From assembly GCF_002307355.1 (NCBI RefSeq), contig NZ_CP017481.1, forward strand, positions 4,092,001 through 4,156,000: 64,000 bases of DNA, in the 5' to 3' direction. Shown one piece after another: positions 1-8,686 of this stretch. The notes below the pieces were generated by a model, which was given only the letters and a program-made list of their open reading frames with translations, was not told the DNA's origin and did no database searches. Made by a program: the position numbers and the translations under genes. This DNA comes from Pectobacterium polaris. GTDB lineage: Bacteria; Pseudomonadota; Gammaproteobacteria; Enterobacterales; Enterobacteriaceae. Position 1 is the first letter of the stretch. Each line of letters begins with the position of its first letter.

Positions 1-805
1 CAGTATCTTGGGCATAACGAGCAAATTCACCATGTAACTCAGGCAATAATTTTCCGCCAGCCTGCGTTAACGTTTTCAATGCAGGAAGTTTCATTGTCAT
101 GAAACGCAACTTTTTCAGCATTTCATAGGTATAAGGAACGCCCGCAAGAGAGCTAGCTTCATACTCTTTTATAAAAGACCAGAATTCTCTCTGCATGATG
201 CTACGCGTCGTCAGTAGCAGCGTAGCACCTTGCAACAAATGGCTGTTAATTATCGACATGCCATAAACGTAATTCATTGGCAAATTGAGCACTGGGCGCT
301 CTCGACTGTCGATGGCAAGATACTCGGCAATATTATGCGCATTACTCAAGATATTGCGGTAACTCTGGCGTACAAGACGCGGACTGCCCGTCGAACCAGA
401 TGTCGACACCAATAATGCCAGATCCTGATGCAACGGGTATTGCACTAGCCCCGTCGGCACCAGCTCATAATTTTCTAGACTAAATATGGCATCCTGACAC
501 TGGCCATTTTCACCTTGCGGGCGCCAAAGATAAGCAGGACGGTAGGTGGACAGCAGGCGTTCACAAAGTTCCTTATCCAGATTTTTATCCAGCATGAGAG
601 GAACAATGCCATGGTTTAGAAAACCTACATATCCAATTAACGAGCCAAACGTATTTTCACTGAATAAAAACACCAGAGAGCCAGCCGGAATCTGTGCACT
701 CAACAGTTTTCCCTGAGTGCACAATTCACCATAGCTCAGTTGGCGCCCTTGTTCATCAATGGCAGCCAAAGCCGCTTTATCATGTTGATCCAGATTAAGA
801 AACAT
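1..805 (-). CDS. AMP-dependent acyl ligase, partial (runs off left edge)
   Basis: This is an adenylate-forming enzyme that would activate a carboxylic acid with ATP and probably load it on the nearby acyl carrier protein. The phosphate-binding A3 motif STSGSTGSPR lies at about residues 134-143, and the N-terminal fold around 'LSYGEL' is typical of AMP-binding proteins. About 268 codons are visible; the C-terminal part lies outside the window. I chose the ATG at 805 because the family usually begins there. In-frame ATGs at 850 and 886 are open alternatives, bounded upstream by tandem TGA codons, and no start has a strong ribosome site. It is on the same strand as the sugar-modification genes to its right but separated by a 581-bp gap. 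The role in making the acyl group of a flagellin sugar is inferred from the neighbours and from similar genes in Pseudomonas flagellin glycosylation islands. Confidence 0.8.
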   Translation of the reverse strand, partial: MFLNLDQHDKAALAAIDEQGRQLSYGELCTQGKLLSAQIPAGSLVFLFSENTFGSLIGYVGFLNHGIVPLMLDKNLDKELCERLLSTYRPAYLWRPQGENGQCQDAIFSLENYELVPTGLVQYPLHQDLALLVSTSGSTGSPRLVRQSYRNILSNAHNIAEYLAIDSRERPVLNLPMNYVYGMSIINSHLLQGATLLLTTRSIMQREFWSFIKEYEASSLAGVPYTYEMLKKLRFMTMKLPALKTLTQAGGKLLPELHGEFARYAQDT

Positions 806-1386
806 CACTGCAGTTATCCGTAATGTCGTAGAACTGAATCGACGATTCATCGATCGTCGACCCACACAGTGTGAGTAAATAGCCATAGACGGTAATATAC
901 CGTTGAGTAATGCAGATACTCATCATTCTTTTGTCTTTGTTTTTCGCTTATGAAGCCCTATGCTGCATGTTAACTGTTTGTAAAAGCAAACTGTGTTCCC
1001 GAATAGAACCATCTCTGCACTCGAGTAGTACACCGAGTGCAAGTATAAAGGTGCCATGCACATTGTTTAAAACAATACCAACACCATAAATAATCCAAAT
1101 ATCAAATGCCTTGAGAAACATCGATATCCAATCCAATCCAATCCAATCCAATCCAATCAGGATAGGAATTAATGTTCAAAAAACAGACTTATCAATATCA
1201 GAAATCGAGCCACTCATTTAGTCACAATCAAAAAATAATATAATGCGCCACACAGAACTAGCAGCACATAGTCTTTACTGTAGAAAAGCAGTCTCAATCA
1301 AACTGCACTACCGCGCGAACAAAACAATTCATTTTTGGTGCCCCCAAACGCTGTCACGATATCAGTCAATGATCTGTCTTCTGATG
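806..1386. other. Intergenic gap between reductase and AMP ligase
   Basis: This AT-rich stretch of 581 bp has no convincing gene. It contains the ATCCA tandem repeat at 1126-1158. A minus-strand reading frame (948-1151) starts inside that repeat and resembles nothing I recognise, so it is not called. Any promoter for the ligase should lie here or further upstream in the island. Confidence 0.6.
1126..1158. repeat. Pentanucleotide tandem repeat (ATCCA)6
   Basis: Six perfect ATCCA units (1126-1155) are followed by ATC and then diverge. On the minus strand this reads TGGAT. A five-base unit can expand or contract by slippage and would change the frame of any coding sequence across it, or promoter spacing if noncoding. 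It lies about 240-320 bp upstream of the possible ligase starts. Confidence 0.9.
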
Positions 1387-2127
1387 TCACAAACCTCCAT
1401 CCACTCGAATAACCTGCCCAGTGATATAGCTGGAAAGTTCAGAGGCAAGAAAAACAGCGGCATCAGCAATTTCCATCGGTTGTCCAACCCTGCGTAAATC
1501 AGTCGCGTTTTTTGTGTCTGCCAAAATATGTGCAGGCAAGGTATCCAGCATATCTGTGTCGGTAACACCTGGTGCAATGCAATTCGCTCTAATGCCGAAC
1601 TCACCCATCTCAGCTGCGATAGATTTCGTCATTGCGATCACAGCAGCTTTAGAAGCGCCATAAGCCGATTTACCTGGATTACCATCTAATGCCACTGTAG
1701 AAGCTATGTTAATAATGCTGCCCTGTCTTTGGCGCGCCATAAACTTAGCGATATACTGAGTAAACAAGAAAACAGAGAAAAAATTCACTTCAAACTGCTT
1801 TCTCAGTGCCTCTTCAGTAGTCATTTGGAATAACGAGTTAAGAATGATACCTGCATTATTGACAACAGCATCTATAGGCCGCTTGTCCGCCGCGAGACGT
1901 TTAATAACCAATTTCATAGCTACATAATCCGTCATATCGAAACAAAGTGGCCAAATATTGACGTTATACTTCTCCGCCACTGCTGACAGTTCAGATAACC
2001 ATTCAGCGTCTTCTTCGCGCGCATGAGCGTAAATATTGGCACCATTGGCAGCGAATGCATCAATCATTGCGCGCCCCAATCCACGTCGCGTCCCAGTAAT
2101 TAATACATTTTTGTGTTGTAATAACAT
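1387..2127 (-). CDS. SDR-family (FabG-like) oxidoreductase 1
   Basis: This 246-residue classical short-chain dehydrogenase/reductase resembles 3-oxoacyl-ACP reductase. The nucleotide-binding motif TGTRRGLG is near residue 11, the NNAG motif is present, and the catalytic Ser and YGASK (Tyr-xxx-Lys) are near the centre. It ends in the usual '[10 protein letters not shown]' segment. It is the last gene of a run of minus-strand genes and starts 13 bp after the second reductase. Together with the acyl carrier protein next door it probably reduces a 3-oxoacyl-thioester to the 3-hydroxy form used to decorate an amino sugar. That substrate is inferred; the fold and active site are seen. Confidence 0.85.
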   Translation of the reverse strand: MLLQHKNVLITGTRRGLGRAMIDAFAANGANIYAHAREEDAEWLSELSAVAEKYNVNIWPLCFDMTDYVAMKLVIKRLAADKRPIDAVVNNAGIILNSLFQMTTEEALRKQFEVNFFSVFLFTQYIAKFMARQRQGSIINIASTVALDGNPGKSAYGASKAAVIAMTKSIAAEMGEFGIRANCIAPGVTDTDMLDTLPAHILADTKNATDLRRVGQPMEIADAAVFLASELSSYITGQVIRVDGGL

Positions 2128-2140
2128 AGATTCCTCGTTC

Positions 2141-2884
2141 TCACCCTATACCGCCATCGATACGCACTACTTGCCCCGTGATATGGCTAGCTTTGTCAGA
2201 TGATAAGAAAAGGATCACTTTCGCAACTTCTTCCGCCGTCCCGAGACGTTTAAGGTTACAGCGGGCCATCTGACGTTCTATTACCTCTTGCGCCAAACCT
2301 TCCGTCATTGCCGTTTCTATCACTCCTGGGGCCACAGCGTTAACACGAATTCCTTGCGGCGCCAGTTCTACGGACAACGTTTTAGTCGCAGCAATCAAAG
2401 CTGCTTTGGAAGAGGCATAAGAGAGTTGTCCAGAGTTGCCATCCAGAGCCGAAATACTGGAAATATTAACCACACTACCTTTTTTATTTCTAAGCATTAA
2501 CTTGGTGATATATTGGGTAAAGAACATCTGCGAAAAGAAGTTAATAGCAAACGTCTTTTTCATTTGCTCCATCGTTGCCATATGAAAAAAGGCATCTAGC
2601 GTCACACCTGCAACATTAACCAAAATGTCAATAGGTTTTTTGCTTTTTTGGATCACTCCAGCGCCTTTCTTTATAGCATCTTCATCAAGTAAGTCGAAAT
2701 AGACAGGGAGAATCTCAACACCATACTTATCCGATAACTCAGCAATGTACTGAGTAAATGACTCGTCTTCGGCTTGACAACAGGCGAAAACATTCGCACC
2801 TTGGCTAGCAAATGTTTCCAATGTTGACTTCCCGATGCCTTGTAGACAGCCAGTAATCACTGCGTTTTTCCCTGTCAGAAGCAT
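2141..2884 (-). CDS. SDR-family (FabG-like) oxidoreductase 2
   Basis: This 247-residue SDR is a paralogue of its downstream neighbour. It has TGCLQGIG at about residues 11-18, an NVAG motif (NNAG variant), catalytic Ser, and YASSK. It also ends with '[10 protein letters not shown]'. It begins 9 bp after the acyl carrier protein gene, so the two are probably co-translated. It likely acts on an ACP-bound 3-oxoacyl chain. The reason for two intact reductases is unknown: they may take different substrates, or one may have a sugar or non-ACP substrate. Confidence 0.85.
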   Translation of the reverse strand: MLLTGKNAVITGCLQGIGKSTLETFASQGANVFACCQAEDESFTQYIAELSDKYGVEILPVYFDLLDEDAIKKGAGVIQKSKKPIDILVNVAGVTLDAFFHMATMEQMKKTFAINFFSQMFFTQYITKLMLRNKKGSVVNISSISALDGNSGQLSYASSKAALIAATKTLSVELAPQGIRVNAVAPGVIETAMTEGLAQEVIERQMARCNLKRLGTAEEVAKVILFLSSDKASHITGQVVRIDGGIG

Positions 2885-2893
2885 AACGGTACC

Positions 2894-3130
2894 TTAAATT
2901 TCCACATCGTATTTATTCAGGATCTCTTTGCCTTTCTCATAGGAGGAGAAATCAATAATATCTTCAGTATCCATCATGATATCGAATGTTTCTTCTAGTG
3001 CAACGATCATCGCCATGTGCCCTACTGAATCCCAAGAAGCCGAGTCCTGATACTTGTACTCAGGTAAAGCTTCCTCTGCGACAGAAAAAACCTCAGTAAA
3101 AACATGGTTATACTTTTCTAAATTACTCAT
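2894..3130 (-). CDS. Acyl carrier protein
   Basis: This small acidic protein of 78 residues has the phosphopantetheine attachment motif DSVGH, with Ser about residue 35, followed by an acidic helix typical of ACPs. I start it at the ATG at 3130, which has GAAGGTAA at good spacing upstream; a GTG at 3145 lies inside that ribosome site and is unlikely. It sits between the acyltransferase and the FabG-like reductases. It is therefore a dedicated carrier for the acyl group made by the AMP ligase and reductases, not the housekeeping AcpP. It would need activation by a holo-ACP synthase encoded elsewhere. Confidence 0.88.
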   Translation of the reverse strand: MSNLEKYNHVFTEVFSVAEEALPEYKYQDSASWDSVGHMAMIVALEETFDIMMDTEDIIDFSSYEKGKEILNKYDVEI

Positions 3131-3153
3131 TACTATTACCTTCACTATTAAAA

Positions 3154-3801
3154 TTATTTAAAAACACGGCCGAGATCATTTTTTCTCATTACTCTGGCAG
3201 GATTACCCAACGCAATAACACCACTTTCGATCTCATTAAACACCACGGCTCCCATGCTAATAATAGTATCATGGCCAATCGAAGTGTTTTCCTTGACCGC
3301 CGCGCTCATCCCAACAAATGTTCTTTCACCAATAGTGCAATGCCCTGCCAACGTAACAAAGGTAGATAACACAGCATGCTCACCAATCACGCAATCATGA
3401 CCGACACTGGCATACGGCTGCAAAAATGCATTATCTCTAATAATCACATCGCAGGATACATATACTCCCTGACACAATACACTGCCTTTACCTACCACCG
3501 TACAATCCGACAGATAAACACTGGGATGAATCAGCGTAGCCAGCGTTAACCCGCTAGCTTTAACTTTATCTGCCAAGCTTTCTCTGGCAGAAGGTTCGCC
3601 TACAGCGATAACAACTTCAACATCACAAGCCATACTGATAGATTCAAAATCCCTGACGGCAATGCCTTTAAGCTCACGCCCAGGATTAAAATCATCAATA
3701 AGGACAACTTCATTCCACCGAGACTGATGTGTATTAATGAGTTGCGCCAACATTAAGACTTCTCGACCTAATCCACCTGCGCCATAGATAGCCAGTTTCA
3801 T
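3154..3801 (-). CDS. NeuD/PglD-like hexapeptide sugar N-acyltransferase
   Basis: This 215-residue protein has an N-terminal Rossmann-like segment (GAGGLGRE near residue 8) and a C-terminal left-handed beta-helix of hexapeptide repeats, the layout of PglD and NeuD acyltransferases. The likely catalytic base is His135 in 'SVGHD'. It overlaps the aminotransferase gene by 4 bp (ATGA), so the pair should act in sequence: amination at C4 of a nucleotide-linked keto sugar, then N-acylation. With an ACP next door the acyl donor may be acyl-ACP rather than acetyl-CoA; that is inference. It resembles VioB-type enzymes in viosamine pathways. Confidence 0.85.
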   Translation of the reverse strand: MKLAIYGAGGLGREVLMLAQLINTHQSRWNEVVLIDDFNPGRELKGIAVRDFESISMACDVEVVIAVGEPSARESLADKVKASGLTLATLIHPSVYLSDCTVVGKGSVLCQGVYVSCDVIIRDNAFLQPYASVGHDCVIGEHAVLSTFVTLAGHCTIGERTFVGMSAAVKENTSIGHDTIISMGAVVFNEIESGVIALGNPARVMRKNDLGRVFK

Positions 3802-4955
3802 GATCCAGTTCCCATTGAAGCAATACCCACAGGCGGCTGTACCTGTTCCACTTGTGCAAGGATAATTGCAATAACCCTATCTTGATCTTCTTCATTCAGT
3901 TCAGCATGGATAGGTAGGCAAAGTACTGCATCAGCAACTTTATTAGCATTCAGTAAGTTAGACTCAGCAGCACTGTCTAATCCACGATACATAGAAAACG
4001 CACTAATGAGCGGATAAAAATAACGGCGAGCGAAAATTCCCGCGCCCTTCATCAGATCATAAAGCTCATCACGCGTACATGGGAAGGTTTTCTCAATAAA
4101 CAGAGGGCAGTACGCCTGATTCCAATCAATATTTTCAGGTACTTCGATCAACCGTAGGCCTGGAATGTTTTGTAATGCAGAACGATAACGTTGATAAATA
4201 CTGCGTCGTTTTGCCAACGCATGGTCAATATGTTTTAACTGCAACAAGCCAAAGGCGGCCTGTACTTCATTCATCTTACCATTGATACCAGGAGCTACGA
4301 CGGTTAGCTCATCAGCAAAACCAAAATTCTTTAGATAATCAATACGTTTCTTGGTTTTAGCATCACGGCAAATAATTGCGCCCCCTTCGATGGTATTAAA
4401 TACTTTCGTTGCATGGAAACTGAGGATAGACAAATCGCCATGGTTTAAAACACTACTCCCTTCTTTTTTAACGCCAAAAGCATGGGCAGCATCATAGATT
4501 ACACGTAATCCATAGTTATCAGCCACTTGCTGAATACGCTCGACGTTAGCGGGGATACCATAACAATGCACAGGTAAAATAGCAGAGGTAGCAGGAGTGA
4601 TCGCTTCTTCAATTTTATCTGGGTCAAGGTTACAGGTAACAGGATCGATATCGACAAATACCGGTTTTAAACCATTCCACAACAGACTATGAGACGTTGC
4701 AACAAAGGAATAAGGCGTTGTAATGACTTCACCAGTGATTCGTAGTGTTTGAAGAGCAGTAAGCAGTGCCAATGTGCCATTACTAAATAGGCTCAGGTAT
4801 TCAACACCCAGATATTGCGCCAGTTCCTTTTCCAATTGTTGATGGAATGCACCGTTGTTTGTCAAATATTTGTTCTGCCAAATTTCTTCCAAATATGGCG
4901 TGAACTCATCTAACGGTGGAAGCAATGGGCTTGTTACATATACTGGACTTTTCAT
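3798..4955 (-). CDS. DegT/DnrJ/EryC1 sugar aminotransferase (VioA-like)
   Basis: This PLP-dependent aminotransferase of 385 residues acts on nucleotide-activated keto sugars. The PLP lysine is Lys184 in 'HATKVFNT', and the cofactor aspartate is Asp155 in 'YDAAHAFG'. Length and motifs fit the VioA/WecE/PglE group, which makes 4-amino-4,6-dideoxyhexoses from a 4-keto sugar. It is followed by, and overlaps, the acyltransferase gene. No nucleotidyltransferase or dehydratase gene is visible, so the dTDP-4-keto-6-deoxyglucose precursor would come from rml-type genes elsewhere. The exact sugar (viosamine or thomosamine) cannot be read from sequence. Confidence 0.88.
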   Translation of the reverse strand: MKSPVYVTSPLLPPLDEFTPYLEEIWQNKYLTNNGAFHQQLEKELAQYLGVEYLSLFSNGTLALLTALQTLRITGEVITTPYSFVATSHSLLWNGLKPVFVDIDPVTCNLDPDKIEEAITPATSAILPVHCYGIPANVERIQQVADNYGLRVIYDAAHAFGVKKEGSSVLNHGDLSILSFHATKVFNTIEGGAIICRDAKTKKRIDYLKNFGFADELTVVAPGINGKMNEVQAAFGLLQLKHIDHALAKRRSIYQRYRSALQNIPGLRLIEVPENIDWNQAYCPLFIEKTFPCTRDELYDLMKGAGIFARRYFYPLISAFSMYRGLDSAAESNLLNANKVADAVLCLPIHAELNEEDQDRVIAIILAQVEQVQPPVGIASMGTGS

Positions 4956-5067
4956 TATCGTTCTCGCAAAGATTAATAGTCATAGCACTGAGACAAACAA
5001 CCAATCAGCCAGGTAAAACATAATCCGACGAATAAAGAGCACAGCTGCTGCCCTGTGCCCGCATCAC

Positions 5068-8000
5068 TCATACAATATCGTGTTCAATAGCAAGGCTTGT
5101 CACAGCCTCTCCTGCGCAATAGCGCTGCCAAACTATCCGCAAAGCACGCTCAAAGTAGGTTGCTGGTGTTATTTTTTCATTGCCGTCTATCGTTAGCTGA
5201 GCACGCAAATTAGAACGAACTAACGCGAGTTCGTCTAAACGCTGAGTCCAGTTGGTTGACCGCCGGATGTAATCCTCTTCGGAGGTTGCAATGAACTCGG
5301 ATAACCCAGCTGCACTCAATGTTGCAACGCCTTGACGGGTAGCAAGTGTTTTACCCGATATCGTCAGCGTAGGAACACCCATCCACAAAGCATAGTTTGT
5401 CGTCGTTCCGCCAGTATAAGGAAAGGTATCCAACAGAAGATCGATCTCGTTGTGCATCGCTAAATATCCCGTTACATTAGTTCTTCCACGGAAGATTAAT
5501 TGCTCAGCTAGCACCCCCATAGACACCATCTTATTACGAATATTATCGATAACCTGTTGACCTGAAAGTGCGCCAATAATCATCTTGCTGGTAGGTAATT
5601 CCGTCAAAATTTTTGACCATACCGTTAAAACCTGATCATTGATTTTTTTCGGGCGATTAAAACTGGCAAATGTAAAGTAGCCGTTATCAAGAGCCGGCAG
5701 TTTCCCGACATCAGGGCTGTCTGTGATTGGTTTGAATTGCTGAGTGAATGGCACATAAAGTGCTTTTTCAATAAACTGGGTTTCGAAAATTTCAGGCTGC
5801 GGAGCAAGATTAATACTCATAAAATAATCCATGGCCTGTAACCCCGTTGTCCCCGGATAGCCGATCCAGCTAATCTGGATTGGTGCTGGCTTCAACGCAA
5901 ACATAGGTAAACGGTTATACGCAGTATGGCCCGAAAGATCGAATAAGATATCTATCTTGTCTTCACCAATCAGCTTTGCCAGATCAACATCGCTCTTATC
6001 TCTTACAAAATGCCAAGCCGCAGTTTTTTCTCTTAAACGCTGGGTGGCTTCATCATTCAATGTTGATGTTGCATAGACATATAATGAAAAACAGTCAAGA
6101 TTAATTGAATTCCAAACTGGTTCAAGAAAATTAGTCACCGGATGTAGCCCTAAATCTCCAGAGACAAAACCGATACGTAAAACCCGATTAGGATTTTTAT
6201 CATACTGGCGCTCAGGGAGTTGTAGCTTCAATTTCGCTACTTTAGCCTCAGTACGCAGACCAAACTCGCGGTGTTCCTGGAAAAGGGTTTCTGGTGAAAT
6301 CGTACTACTATGCGTTAAGCCAAAGAGAAAGTTACTATGCAGATTCGAAGCGTTAGGAGAAAGCTCCATAATACGCCGATAATAATTATTTGCTTCGTCC
6401 TGTTGAGAATTTGACTCATAAATAGCCGCCATGCTATTCAATATAGATACATCGTTTTCATTCAGGCCAATAGCTTTTTTTCCGCAAAATTCCGCTTGTT
6501 CTAAGTTATAGTAACTTAAATGCACAACAGCTAAAAGATTCCAGGCCTGTGCGTTTGCTGGATCGCATCGGATAATTTTTCGTACCAAATTCAATGTTTC
6601 GCGCTTTAGCCCTGCGTCCTGGCTTTGGGTTGCCAGATCGTAATAGACACTCCAACTGAACAAATGTCTGGAGATAATTTGTACTAATGCTAAGGAAGCG
6701 CCTTCTGCGTCCCCTGTTTTTCTTAATGTGTCGGCGAGTAGGTTCCAGTTTTCAATATTCTCAGGATCTTTTTGTGTCAATCTCTCTGCAATATACCTTG
6801 CCTGAATGAAGTCACCATTGGAAATTAACCAAGCAATCTCCTTCACCGTTTTATCAGCAATTTTAATCGCTTTTACCGAATTCCCATTTGTGAGTAAGGG
6901 TGATTTGTACACACCACCAGTTTTAGGATCGCTGACATAAAACACTAATGCACCGATATACGACATAATCTCCTTTATGCCGGAACTTGCTAGTAATGCA
7001 TCCTGGAAGTAGCGGTGCCATGCACGAACCCTCCCCTGTAAAACACCGTGCTGATGCAAACGCCGCATAACAGGGAAGTAATTTTCATCTTGCTGACAAC
7101 CCCACAAATCCCAAGAAGCCAGAGATATCTTTTCAGCATCCGACAACTCTAGCGATACGGGTTCATGCCAGAAGTTAAAGTTGTCTTTTACCTTTAGGAC
7201 ACCAGGCAACAGGCAGAGCGCAGGCAATGAACTCTTCTGATAAACACATTCACCAAGTCTAAAATGCAACTCACCTAACCCTTTGACAAACAAAGCTCTC
7301 AATGCATTCTGCAAGTTAACTCGTTCATCTGTTTCAGGTTTTTCTGGTTCACGAGTGTTAAATAAAAGTTGCTGAAAAGACTGAGCTAATGGCCAAGATT
7401 CACCTAACGTAGTTAACACACGCTGCGTCAGAGGATGGCTGGTTGTAACCATGACGCCAGAGGCAGAACGCCATCCGTTAGTGCTTGTCCCCTGCTCTGT
7501 ATAAAACGGAAGGAAACTGCCAGCCCAGTGAAAATCGGCCAACCGAGACCAATCCGGCTCAGGTAAGACTTCTTCTGAACGTTCTTGTGCCACAAGTAAA
7601 GTAAATCTACTTTCTCTTCCAACAGCAAAATCAAGATATTGTTGCTTCAACACTTTGTGCATCGACGCACAAATGACCTGATGCATGCTAGAAACATTTT
7701 CACCGTAATGTTCAGCTAATTCTGTATGTGGCTGAATATCGCCGACATAAGTCAGGCCAGCTCCAGTGGCTAACGTGTTAAAATCTAGCAGATAGCATGG
7801 CTCATTCAGGCCCTGTAGATAATTCAGCGCTAGCTGAACATCACTCTGCTGTTCAGCCTGTTCAACCCATTTCCGTAGCGCCTTTTCCTGAGCATTATTG
7901 GGGGACAGCCCTAGTGACAGATAAGTCAGCATAGCTCTGGCACTTTCTTGCTGTTGTTCCACTGTTTCGGCCAGGCTTGTATGAAGGATTAATGCATCCT

Positions 8001-8502
8001 TCAATACCTCCGCTGTTTTCCCGCCGGGATACGTAGCGTATTTGAAGCTTATCGCACCAACAGGAGAAAGATGCTTCTGGCAAAATTGCAGTAATGCAAT
8101 TCGAGCTTCACCGCTCACCAAGCCAAAAATGCCATGCACAATAATATAATCGAACTGCCCTAACTCGCTTTCCAGCAGGGTGTTTAAATCAGTCGCCGCA
8201 AGTTGGAGATTCTCAACGCCGAGTTCACTCAGCAGTTGTTGCCCTTCTTCAACCTTTTCCACGTCCAAATCGATGCCAATAGACGAGCTCTGAGGATAGG
8301 CTAGTGCAAAAGGAAGAAGATTCTCCCCAGCCATACACCCAAGCTCTAGCACCCTTGCATTTTCAGGTGCAGCACATTTTACGCCGTGTAACCACGCAAC
8401 GGCTTGTAGATGTGCCGGCGAGGTATAAGGAAGGATAGTAGAAACAGCAGCACTATTGGCAGATGAAGGAATACCAACAGACGAGGGCGCATTACGAACC
8501 AT
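5068..8502 (-). CDS. Large methyltransferase-TPR-GT41 flagellin glycosyltransferase
   Basis: This 1144-residue multidomain protein is encoded directly downstream of fliC. Residues about 30-190 form a SAM-dependent methyltransferase (VLELGCMAGE at 51-60). Residues about 210-520 resemble the regulatory and winged-helix parts that follow such methyltransferases. Residues about 555-715 are TPR repeats. Residues about 775-1120 match the catalytic region of O-GlcNAc-transferase-like GT41 enzymes: 'RIGFVSGDLGLHPV' with a likely catalytic His787, the 'PAPIQISWIGYPGTTG' block, 'FNRPKKI' and 'DTFPYTGGTTTN'. GT41 enzymes transfer sugars to Ser/Thr or Asn of proteins in the cytoplasm. Position points to FliC as substrate. 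The fused methyltransferase could O-methylate the glycan. There is a 112-bp gap before the aminotransferase gene. Confidence 0.88.
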   Translation of the reverse strand: MVRNAPSSVGIPSSANSAAVSTILPYTSPAHLQAVAWLHGVKCAAPENARVLELGCMAGENLLPFALAYPQSSSIGIDLDVEKVEEGQQLLSELGVENLQLAATDLNTLLESELGQFDYIIVHGIFGLVSGEARIALLQFCQKHLSPVGAISFKYATYPGGKTAEVLKDALILHTSLAETVEQQQESARAMLTYLSLGLSPNNAQEKALRKWVEQAEQQSDVQLALNYLQGLNEPCYLLDFNTLATGAGLTYVGDIQPHTELAEHYGENVSSMHQVICASMHKVLKQQYLDFAVGRESRFTLLVAQERSEEVLPEPDWSRLADFHWAGSFLPFYTEQGTSTNGWRSASGVMVTTSHPLTQRVLTTLGESWPLAQSFQQLLFNTREPEKPETDERVNLQNALRALFVKGLGELHFRLGECVYQKSSLPALCLLPGVLKVKDNFNFWHEPVSLELSDAEKISLASWDLWGCQQDENYFPVMRRLHQHGVLQGRVRAWHRYFQDALLASSGIKEIMSYIGALVFYVSDPKTGGVYKSPLLTNGNSVKAIKIADKTVKEIAWLISNGDFIQARYIAERLTQKDPENIENWNLLADTLRKTGDAEGASLALVQIISRHLFSWSVYYDLATQSQDAGLKRETLNLVRKIIRCDPANAQAWNLLAVVHLSYYNLEQAEFCGKKAIGLNENDVSILNSMAAIYESNSQQDEANNYYRRIMELSPNASNLHSNFLFGLTHSSTISPETLFQEHREFGLRTEAKVAKLKLQLPERQYDKNPNRVLRIGFVSGDLGLHPVTNFLEPVWNSINLDCFSLYVYATSTLNDEATQRLREKTAAWHFVRDKSDVDLAKLIGEDKIDILFDLSGHTAYNRLPMFALKPAPIQISWIGYPGTTGLQAMDYFMSINLAPQPEIFETQFIEKALYVPFTQQFKPITDSPDVGKLPALDNGYFTFASFNRPKKINDQVLTVWSKILTELPTSKMIIGALSGQQVIDNIRNKMVSMGVLAEQLIFRGRTNVTGYLAMHNEIDLLLDTFPYTGGTTTNYALWMGVPTLTISGKTLATRQGVATLSAAGLSEFIATSEEDYIRRSTNWTQRLDELALVRSNLRAQLTIDGNEKITPATYFERALRIVWQRYCAGEAVTSLAIEHDIV

Positions 8503-8621
8503 TAGGGAGCAGACCTATCTCTATTCACAATAACTTATTAACCTAACAAAAATCAGGAATAACAATCGAAAGAACAGCACTGCCTTCGCAGGGCAATTAT
8601 CAGCATCACTGCAATACATAT

Positions 8622-8646
8622 AAAAAAACCAGCCCGAGGGCTGGTT
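8622..8646 (-). terminator. Rho-independent terminator of fliC
   Basis: Read on the minus strand, AACCAGCCC and GGGCTGGTT form a 9-bp stem with a two-base loop, followed by a run of T. It begins about 40 bp after the fliC stop and separates fliC from the glycosylation genes, which therefore need read-through or their own promoter. Confidence 0.85.
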
Positions 8647-8686
8647 CAGCATTATCATTGTAATGATAAAGGTGTATGTCGAAAAA

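Noticed and set aside
948..1151. 67-residue open frame beginning in the ATCCA repeat
   Set aside because: It starts with TTG inside the repeat, has no ribosome site and shows no family resemblance.
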